Shown here one piece after another: positions 45,067 through 51,099 of a stretch of 51,099 nucleotides of DNA; the stretch's first letter is position 1; each line of letters begins with the position of its first letter. Origin of the DNA: Puniceibacterium sp. Lineage in GTDB: Bacteria > Pseudomonadota > Alphaproteobacteria > Rhodobacterales > Rhodobacteraceae. The notes under the pieces were generated by a model. The model was not told where the DNA came from. It searched no databases and saw only the letters and a program-made list of their open reading frames with translations. The position numbers and the translations under genes are program-made. The DNA is taken from assembly GCA_024636635.1 (NCBI GenBank), contig JAGXGV010000001.1, positions 1 to 51,099 of the forward strand. The letters are read 5' to 3'.

Positions 45067-46302
45067 TCAGTCATACCGGCGCGCATCCTCGATCATCAGC
45101 CCGTCGCGGGGCAGTTCCCCGGGCGCCACCAGTTCCACACGACCCCGTAGCCTGAGCACTTCGGCCACGCTCTCTTCATAGGCTGCGGTCCCTGTTTCAG
45201 CCGTCCCCGGGTGCGCCGTTTCGATCCGCACCGTCATCACGTCCATCTCGCCCTCCCGGCTGGCGACGACCCGCGCTCGGTCGATTTCGGGATGGCGCGC
45301 GACCAGAGCAGCCACCTGTTCGGGGCGCACGAACATGCCCTTGATCTTGGTGGTCTGATCGGCGCGGCCCATCCAGCCCCGGATGCGCAGGTTTGTCCGC
45401 CCGCAGGGGCTGCTGCCCTCCATCATCGCGCTCATGTCGCCGGTGGCGAAGCGGATCAGCGGATAATCGGGGTTGAGCGTTGTCACCACAACCTCGCCCA
45501 CCTCGCCCACCGGGACTGGATTGCCGGTGCCGGGGGTCACGATCTCGACCAGGACGTGTTCATCGACGATCATTCCGTCCATCGCGTAGGATTCATACGC
45601 AATGTTGCCCAGATCGGCGGTGGCATAACATTGCAGGCAGGAAATCCCGCGTTCGGCATATTGGTCGCGCAGGGACGGGAACAGGGCGCCGCCGCTGACC
45701 GCCGCCTTGCGGATGCCCAGCGTGACCCCCATCTCGTCCGCCTTCCCAAGGATCACCCCGAGGAAATCCGGCGTCCCGGCATAGGCCGTCACCCCCAGAT
45801 CCCGCGCCGCCATGACCTGCAATTCGGTCTGCCCGGTGCCCGCAGGCAGCACCGCCGCCCCCACGGCCCGGGCCCCGCTTTCAAAGATCATGCCTGCCGG
45901 GGTCAGATGATAGCCAAAGCAGTTCTGCACGATGTCCCCCGGCCCGATGCCGCAGGCGTTCAGGAACCGCCCCAGCCGCCACCAGTCATGACCGTCGCCG
46001 CCCGGTTCATAGATCGGACCCGGCGACTGGAACACATGGGCAAAACCCGAAGGCGGGCGCGTCGTGAACCCGCCGAACGGCGCCCGCTGCCCTTGCGCCG
46101 CAACCAGTGCCGACTTGCGCAGTACCGGCAGCGCGGCAAGGTCCGCGACCGCGGTCACGGTCTGCGTCTCGATCCCGTCCAGACAACCGTCATATCCGGC
46201 AAGCTCCTGCGCCCGGGCGATCTGGCCCGGCAGGTGCTGTGCCACCCAGGCCGCCCGCTGTTCGGGGCTGCGGGTTTCCAGCGCGTCGAAATAGCTGCTC
46301 AT
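45067..46302 (-). CDS. PaaK-like AMP-dependent acyl-CoA ligase
   Basis: This 411-residue adenylate-forming enzyme is related to phenylacetate-CoA ligase. Family blocks are SPGPIYEPGGDGHDWWR, VQNCFGYHLTPAGMIFESG, the middle QCYATADLGNIAYE, and the C-terminal DQTTKIKGMFVRPEQVAALV with a conserved Lys. It would activate an aromatic or related acid with CoA and ATP. It is the last gene of the branched-chain-type ABC transporter operon, which suggests that the transporter imports the acid that this enzyme activates. The ATG at 46302 follows the App1 stop by 1 bp, with GGAGC upstream. Confidence 0.9.
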   Translation of the reverse strand: MSSYFDALETRSPEQRAAWVAQHLPGQIARAQELAGYDGCLDGIETQTVTAVADLAALPVLRKSALVAAQGQRAPFGGFTTRPPSGFAHVFQSPGPIYEPGGDGHDWWRLGRFLNACGIGPGDIVQNCFGYHLTPAGMIFESGARAVGAAVLPAGTGQTELQVMAARDLGVTAYAGTPDFLGVILGKADEMGVTLGIRKAAVSGGALFPSLRDQYAERGISCLQCYATADLGNIAYESYAMDGMIVDEHVLVEIVTPGTGNPVPVGEVGEVVVTTLNPDYPLIRFATGDMSAMMEGSSPCGRTNLRIRGWMGRADQTTKIKGMFVRPEQVAALVARHPEIDRARVVASREGEMDVMTVRIETAHPGTAETGTAAYEESVAEVLRLRGRVELVAPGELPRDGLMIEDARRYD

Positions 46303-46303
46303 C

Positions 46304-47326
46304 TCATGCTCCTTTTTGTGCGGCGGCGGTCTGGGTCGCGCTGTCCTTGCCCTCTGGCAGAACCCGCGGCGGCAGGTCAGCGAAGCTGCGGGCGTAATGC
46401 GTCGGCACGCCCATCGCCTCGATCTCGAGCAGGGCGGCCAGCGACGACCGCGCCGACCCCTTGACCGGTTCGCGCAGGATCACCGCACGGATGCGCCCCG
46501 GATGGCGGCGCACCGCATCGCGATACACAAAGGCATCCATCTGCCCGGTGTCCCCCAGCAGGACAAAGCCCAGATCCGGATTCGCCGCAAGCACAAGGTC
46601 GATCGCCGCGCCCTTGTGGTCCAGATGGCTGGCCCCGATCGCGCCGCCGTCGCGCACGCCCAGTTCGCGCAGGAACATCGGCCCCGGCACAAGCCCCGCG
46701 CGGTGGAACACCGACTCGAGGAAATGGGACAGGTTCCAGGGCGAGGAACTGACGTAGAACACCGGGTTGCGCCCGCCCGCGGACAGCCGGTCGATCAGTG
46801 CGACGGCATCGGGAAACACCCGCCGCGACAGGGCGCTGCCGGTGAAGGTGGTCCAGAGATTGCGCAGCAGGGAATGGGCGCCGGTGTGCATCATCGTGTC
46901 GTCGATGTCGCTGATCACCCCGAAACGGGCATCGTTGCGCGGCACCAGAACCGGCATCGCGCGTGGTTCATGGGCGGCTTGCGCGATCTCGGCAAGCGGT
47001 GCCGCCCAGCCCGGGGCGACGCCGTCGCGCGGCAGACGCAGGGTGACGTAGCCCTCGTCGTCGCTCTGTGCCGTGTGGCCACCGGCCCTGACCGTGACTC
47101 CGGCCACCTCGCTGGTCAGGAACAGGCCGACCATCTGCCGGAAATTGGCCCAGCGCGAACTTTCCGGAACCGGATCACGACGCCGCAGCCCCGAAAGGAC
47201 GCGACCGCGCAATACCAGCGCGCCCGGTTCCGCATAGCCGCGATAGGGCTCAAGCACCGGCGGCTCGTCCCGCCGGAGCCGCGCTTCGATGAAGGATTCG
47301 GCCCGTTGTGCCAGTCTTGCGACCAT
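46304..47326 (-). CDS. App1-like phosphatidate phosphatase family (DUF2183)
   Basis: This 340-residue HAD-like protein has the DxDxT motif as ISDIDDTMMHTGAHS (about residues 139-153), FYVSSSPWNLSHFLESVF, and FVLLGDTGQMDAFVYRD, as in the conserved domain of yeast App1, which dephosphorylates phosphatidate. No signal peptide is present. Its role beside an ABC transporter is unclear. It starts 107 bp after the ATPase stop and ends 1 bp before the PaaK-like gene. Confidence 0.9.
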   Translation of the reverse strand: MVARLAQRAESFIEARLRRDEPPVLEPYRGYAEPGALVLRGRVLSGLRRRDPVPESSRWANFRQMVGLFLTSEVAGVTVRAGGHTAQSDDEGYVTLRLPRDGVAPGWAAPLAEIAQAAHEPRAMPVLVPRNDARFGVISDIDDTMMHTGAHSLLRNLWTTFTGSALSRRVFPDAVALIDRLSAGGRNPVFYVSSSPWNLSHFLESVFHRAGLVPGPMFLRELGVRDGGAIGASHLDHKGAAIDLVLAANPDLGFVLLGDTGQMDAFVYRDAVRRHPGRIRAVILREPVKGSARSSLAALLEIEAMGVPTHYARSFADLPPRVLPEGKDSATQTAAAQKGA

Positions 47327-47433
47327 CCGCGGCCTGCCTTTCAGTCTGCGTTCGCCCCTGCCCCGTTACCCTAATCTGCCAGGATCTGAAATGGCCGGGT
47401 CCGGACCACCACATGGGTCAGGAATGGGCATAG

Positions 47434-48258
47434 TCACGCAAGCCAGCGCTTGCGCCGCCGGTAGCTTCGCACGTCGCGAAAGGACTTGCGCCCCTTGTCC
47501 GACATGCCCAGATAAAATTCCTTCACATCGGGGTTTTCGCGCAGGTCCGCCGCCAGCCCCTCCATCACCACCCGCCCCGATTCCAGGATATAGCCGGTAT
47601 GGGCGAACCGCAGCGCCACGTTGGTGTTTTGCTCGGCCAGCAGGAACGACACCCCCTCGTTTTCGTTGACGGATTTCACGATCCCGAAGATCTGCTCGAC
47701 CAGTTGCGGCGCAAGCCCCATGCTCGGCTCGTCCAGCAGGACCATCTCGGGGCGGGACATCAGTGCGCGGCCGATGGCGCACATCTGCTGCTCTCCGCCG
47801 GAGGTATAGCCCGCCTGCGATGTCCGGCGCTCGCGCAGTCGCGGGAAATAGCCATAGACCATCTCCAGATCCGCCGCGACCGCCCCCTTGCCGTCAACCC
47901 TGGTATAGGCGCCGGTCAACAGGTTCTCCTCGACCGTAAGATGCTGAAAACAGTGCCGCCCCTCCATCACCTGGATCACGCCCTTTCGCACCAGTTCCGC
48001 CGGATCGCGGCCCTGTACCACCTCTCCCTTGTAGCGGATCGACCCCTTGGTAACTTCGCCCCGCTCGGATTGAAGCAGGTTCGAAATCGCCTTGAGCGTT
48101 GTCGTCTTGCCCGCCCCGTTGCCCCCCAGAAGCGCGGTGATGCCGCCTTTGGGCACCGAAAGCGACACGCCTTTCAGCACGAGGATGACGTGATTGTAGA
48201 TCACCTCGATGTTGTTGACCTCAAGCAACGGGTCATTGGTTCCGGACACGTCCACCAT
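47434..48258 (-). CDS. livF: Branched-chain amino acid-type ABC transporter ATPase (LivF)
   Basis: This 274-residue LivF-type ATPase has Walker A GGNGAGKTTT, Q-loop in VIQVMEGRHCF, signature region YTSGGEQQMC and Walker B MVLLDEPSMGLAP. The C-terminus is unusually basic (YLGMSDKGRKSFRDVRSYRRRKRWLA in two parts), a trait of the LivF variants found beside PaaK-like ligases. ATG 48258 follows the 23-bp leader motif, whose AAGAAG serves as ribosome site. It lies 74 bp after the binding-protein gene. Confidence 0.95.
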   Translation of the reverse strand: MVDVSGTNDPLLEVNNIEVIYNHVILVLKGVSLSVPKGGITALLGGNGAGKTTTLKAISNLLQSERGEVTKGSIRYKGEVVQGRDPAELVRKGVIQVMEGRHCFQHLTVEENLLTGAYTRVDGKGAVAADLEMVYGYFPRLRERRTSQAGYTSGGEQQMCAIGRALMSRPEMVLLDEPSMGLAPQLVEQIFGIVKSVNENEGVSFLLAEQNTNVALRFAHTGYILESGRVVMEGLAADLRENPDVKEFYLGMSDKGRKSFRDVRSYRRRKRWLA

Positions 48259-48261
48259 CGC

Positions 48262-48284
48262 GCTTCTTCTTTTTCCAAATACCC
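48262..48284 (-). repeat. Dispersed 23-bp leader motif, copy 2
   Basis: Identical to copy 1 over 23 bp. It ends 3 bp before the livF start, so its AAGAAG lies where a Shine-Dalgarno would be. Confidence 0.9.
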
Positions 48285-48332
48285 GAAAAATCCGGCGTCG
48301 ACACGCGCGCCGCCGCCGGATGGGGGACCGGA

Positions 48333-49640
48333 TCAGTTGCAGTCGCTGACCGGCCAGGGCTTGTTCTCCGCGGCGTATTGCGCGGCCATCTCCGCCTCGA
48401 GCGGCTGGATCACCTCGGCCTCGGCCTGCAACAGCTCAGAGGCCTTCACGAACTTCGCGCCGTCCCATTCCAGCATCCAGCCGCCGGAATGGCCAGTGTG
48501 GACCGCGCAGCTTGTGCTGAACGGCGGCACCATGCCGGTCATGCCAAGCTCCTCCAGCCGCGCCTCGGTGATGTTCAGGTTCTCAAGCCCCCAGCGCAGG
48601 TCGGCGGGCGAAATCTCGGCCTTGCCGGTATGCTCCTGCGCCGCCCGGATGCCCTCGGCCAGGATCATCGAGATGACAAGCCCGCGCGAATAGAACACGC
48701 CCTGCATCTCTTCCTCGTTGGACATCGTCAGACCGGTATCCACCACATGTTCCCTGATGTCGGCCATCACCGGCGCATCCAGAACCGGATAGGAAAAGCT
48801 GACCGACTTGTAGCCCGTGCCATCCTCGCCAACCAGCTTGAGGTCGGCATCATGCCCGGCCCACCAGACGCCGATGAACCTGTCCATCGGGAACCGGGTC
48901 TTCACCGCTTCGGTGATTGCCCCGGCGTTCATCGCGCCCCAGCCCCACATGATCACGTAGTCGGGCCGCTCGCGGCGGATCTGCAACCACTGCGCCGACT
49001 GGTTCTGCATCTCCTTGAGCCCCACCGGAATCGGCAGCAGCTCGAACCCGATGTCCGCTGCCTTCTTCTCTATCAGCGGCAGCGGCTCCTTGCCGAACGG
49101 ATGATCCAGATGCAGGAACGCCACTTTCTTGCCCGCAAGGTTCTCTTCTCCGATATGGCGCAGGATCATCGACGCCGCATCCCAGTAGCTGGCCGGCGCG
49201 TTGAACGCCCACTGGAACACGCTTCCATCCGCCATCGGCGAAAAGCCATAGCCGGGGGCAAGGATCGGGATCTCGTCCACATTGGTCTTGGGCAGGACCT
49301 GCAAGGTGATGCCGGTCGACCAGGGCTGCGTCACGATCGCCTCCCCCTTGGTCTTTTCGTAACATTCCACACCCTTCTCGGTGGAATAGCCGGTCTCGCA
49401 TTCTTCGAAGTTGATGGGGATACCGCCGATGCCTCCGTCGCGGGCGTTCAGCATCAGCATGTAGTCGCGTTGCCCGTTCATCAGCGGAATGCCCGTCGCC
49501 GCGAACGGCCCCGTGCGGTAGCTGAGGTTTGGCGCATACAACTCCTGCGCCAGTACCGTGCCCGGCACGCCCCCTCCCACCGCAAGCCCCACCGCAAGCC
49601 CCACCGCGGCCAGTGCCGCCAGTCTGGTCAGATGTCTCAT
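48333..49640 (-). CDS. Branched-chain-type ABC substrate-binding protein
   Basis: This 435-residue periplasmic protein of the LivJ/amide-binding fold has a long signal peptide with a tandem GLAVGLAVGGG hydrophobic segment and cleavage near VLAQ. The mature part has IPLMNGQRDYMLMLNARDGGIGG and, later, GWGAMNAGAITEAVKTRFP. Typical binding proteins of this family take aliphatic or aromatic carboxylates; the ligand is unknown. ATG 49640 has a strong GGAGGA site. It lies 46 bp after the permease gene. Confidence 0.95.
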   Translation of the reverse strand: MRHLTRLAALAAVGLAVGLAVGGGVPGTVLAQELYAPNLSYRTGPFAATGIPLMNGQRDYMLMLNARDGGIGGIPINFEECETGYSTEKGVECYEKTKGEAIVTQPWSTGITLQVLPKTNVDEIPILAPGYGFSPMADGSVFQWAFNAPASYWDAASMILRHIGEENLAGKKVAFLHLDHPFGKEPLPLIEKKAADIGFELLPIPVGLKEMQNQSAQWLQIRRERPDYVIMWGWGAMNAGAITEAVKTRFPMDRFIGVWWAGHDADLKLVGEDGTGYKSVSFSYPVLDAPVMADIREHVVDTGLTMSNEEEMQGVFYSRGLVISMILAEGIRAAQEHTGKAEISPADLRWGLENLNITEARLEELGMTGMVPPFSTSCAVHTGHSGGWMLEWDGAKFVKASELLQAEAEVIQPLEAEMAAQYAAENKPWPVSDCN

Positions 49641-49686
49641 CAAAGTTCCTCCCATTGATGTGTCATTGTTCCGGTTGGGCCGTCCC

Positions 49687-50763
49687 CTAATGCGGAAACG
49701 GCCAGATGATCAGCTTTTCGCGGATCAGCCGCCAAAGCTGTGCCAGGCCGTGCGGTTCGATGATCAGAAAGAATATGATCAGCCCGCCGACCAGCATCAC
49801 GTTGATGTGCTCGACCATCGATGACGAGATCGCAATCCCCAGCGCCGCCGGAAGCGTGCCCAGCACCACCGGCAGCCCGACGATCAGGATGGCGCCCAGG
49901 TAATTCCCCAGGATCGACCCCAACCCGCCGATGATCGCGATGAACAGGATCCGGAACGACAGCGGAATGTCGAACAGGTTCGGCTCGGCCGCGCCGCGCC
50001 ACATGAAAACGAACAGCGCACCCGCCACACCCACGATATAGGACGACACCAGGAAGGCGGTGAGCTTGCTCTTCATCAGGTTGATACCGATCAGCTCTGC
50101 GGCGATGTCCATGTCCCGCGTGGCTTTCCAGGTCCGGCCCAGATTGCCTCGCGTCAGGTTGATGCACAGCATCGTCATCACCGACACGATGGCCAGCACA
50201 AGATAATACTGCACGGCGCTATCCGCCTGCGGCCCCGCGACATAGACCCCGAACATGGTCAGGTTGGGCACCTGGATCGCCCCGCTGGCGTTGTAGTTGT
50301 ACAGCCAGGCCCATTTCTCGAACAGCCAGACAAGGAAAAATTGTGCCGCCAGCGTCGCTATGGCAAGGTAGAATCCCTTGATCCGCAGTGACGGAATACC
50401 GAATGCCACCCCCACCCCGGCGCTGAACACCCCCGACAGCAGGATGGCGACAACCGGGTTCAGCCATGGCATCAGCGTCACCATCTTGTAGCAGGCATAG
50501 GCCCCCACCCCCATGAAGGCGGCAGTGCCCAGCGACAACTGCCCGGCATAGCCGGTCAGGATGTTCAGACCCATGGCGGCAAGCGCGTAGATCAGGATCG
50601 GAATAAGCAGCGTCTGAAAGGTGAACTCCGACGCGGTAAGCGGAAACACCACCCAGGCAAAGGCCAGGATCACGCCCAGCAGGATCGCATCCTGCCGCAC
50701 CGGAAACAGCGCCTGATCCGCCTCGTAAGTCGTCTTGAACTGTCCCGCCGTTCTGTAAAACAT
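49687..50763 (-). CDS. livM: Branched-chain-type ABC permease (LivM)
   Basis: This 358-residue inner-membrane permease of the LivM type has about ten hydrophobic segments. Family signatures are LTGYAGQLSLGTAAFMGVGAY, GFYLAIATLAAQF and GLGSILGNYLGAILIVGLP. I choose ATG 50763 because GGAGGG lies seven bases upstream; ATGs at 50769 and 50781 are too close to that site or within it. It is the second gene of the operon, after the livH fragment. Confidence 0.94.
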   Translation of the reverse strand: MFYRTAGQFKTTYEADQALFPVRQDAILLGVILAFAWVVFPLTASEFTFQTLLIPILIYALAAMGLNILTGYAGQLSLGTAAFMGVGAYACYKMVTLMPWLNPVVAILLSGVFSAGVGVAFGIPSLRIKGFYLAIATLAAQFFLVWLFEKWAWLYNYNASGAIQVPNLTMFGVYVAGPQADSAVQYYLVLAIVSVMTMLCINLTRGNLGRTWKATRDMDIAAELIGINLMKSKLTAFLVSSYIVGVAGALFVFMWRGAAEPNLFDIPLSFRILFIAIIGGLGSILGNYLGAILIVGLPVVLGTLPAALGIAISSSMVEHINVMLVGGLIIFFLIIEPHGLAQLWRLIREKLIIWPFPH

Positions 50764-50802
50764 GCGCATCCCTCCCCCCATCAGCCGCCCCGGGCCACCG
50801 GT

Positions 50803-50824
50803 CTTCTTCTTTTTCCAAATACCC
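50803..50824 (-). repeat. Dispersed 22-bp leader motif, copy 3
   Basis: This copy shares 22 bp with copies 1 and 2, in the same orientation relative to a minus-strand gene, here 39 bp upstream of the livM start at 50763. Confidence 0.9.
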
Positions 50825-51019
50825 GCCCGCCGCAGGCGTCCGCCCTTTCCGCCCGCTCACACCTCCGGTCTCAGGCACATTGCGCAGCGCGCCGCCCGGC
50901 AGCGCCCCCGGACCACCCCCCTACTCGGGGGCATCCCTGCGGCACCCGAACTCAAGGCAGGCGATCCGCGACACATGGCTCATCTCCCGCCTGCCACCGA
51001 CCCGTCCGGTCCACAGGCG

Positions 51020-51099
51020 CTAGACGCGTTCAATGATCTTCTCCCCGAACAGGCCCTGCGGGCGGAACAGCAGCACGATCAGCGCAAGGACAAAGGCGA
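51020..51099 (-). CDS. livH: Branched-chain-type ABC permease (LivH), C-terminal fragment
   Basis: The last 26 codons of a LivH-type permease: AFVLALIVLLFRPQGLFGEK, then IIERV and a TAG at 51020-51022. The R-P-Q-G-L-F-G ending is typical of LivH. The gene continues beyond the right edge. The 256-bp gap between its stop and livM holds leader-motif copy 3 and nothing else I recognise. Confidence 0.8.
   Translation of the reverse strand, partial: AFVLALIVLLFRPQGLFGEKIIERV

Overview
The window is about 51 kb of GC-rich DNA from an alphaproteobacterium, most likely a Rhodobacteraceae (Roseobacter-group) member. I infer this from the codon bias toward G/C in third positions and from gene neighbourhoods I recognise from that family: purH / heparinase II-III-like / rsmB, DUF1674, dapB // rbfA, pmbA / inositol-monophosphatase-like / DUF4170 / waaA / lpxK, a pob-pca operon ending in a BKACE gene, and an alphaproteobacterial-type L36. 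No species can be named from sequence alone. The first 36 bases are a sequencing adapter with a Tn5 mosaic end, so the left edge is a contig end and not a biological boundary.

Layout. 39-1094: 3' part of a BCCT transporter. 1248-3064: accA and a divergent lipoprotein gene. 3317-5052: a partly decayed catabolic island with a peptide-type ABC permease remnant, an intact RidA-like gene, a broken Asp/Glu-racemase-like gene and a 2-keto-4-pentenoate hydratase-like gene. 5211-9874: a guanidine-I (ykkC) riboswitch followed by a five-gene operon: ABC binding protein, permease, ATPase, an agmatinase-family guanidine hydrolase of the GdmH type, and a small protein with 18 His in its first 44 residues. 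10098-14382: an RND efflux pair. 18226-14416 (minus): pobA-pcaC-pcaH-pcaG-BKACE for 4-hydroxybenzoate/protocatechuate. 18496-22518: a DUF983 protein, an AbrB-type membrane protein and a lytic transglycosylase. 22658-34303: dapA, two M16 peptidase-like genes, a BamF-like lipoprotein, lspA, purH, a heparinase-like gene, rsmB, DUF1674, a small secreted protein and dapB. 34396-41710: rbfA, a NAGPA-domain protein, pmbA, an IMPase-like gene, a bacterial sodium channel gene with a stop codon in its selectivity filter, DUF4170, waaA and lpxK. 41762-44879: an N-formylglutamate-amidohydrolase-like gene, tRNA-Val(GAC), rpmJ and a pseudo-caspase with peptidoglycan-binding domains. 51099-45067 (minus): a branched-chain-amino-acid-type ABC transporter operon that also carries an App1-like phosphatase and a PaaK-like acyl-CoA ligase.

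Two things stand out. First, the riboswitch operon reads as a complete guanidine import-and-hydrolysis module. Known nickel-dependent guanidine hydrolases need HypA/HypB-like helpers. None lies next to the hydrolase here; the last gene is instead a polyhistidine protein with a C-terminal domain I do not recognise, a candidate nickel-delivery factor. Second, a NaChBac/NavAb-type channel is intact apart from one TAA codon, which sits exactly where the selectivity-filter glutamate belongs (one base from GAA).

Smaller signals include a 32-bp perfect palindrome between dapA and the M16 pair, a 22-23-bp motif present three times just upstream of genes, several short intergenic direct repeats, and inverted repeats upstream of pobA and of the DUF983/AbrB pair. 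There is no CRISPR array, insertion sequence, prophage or rRNA gene in the window.
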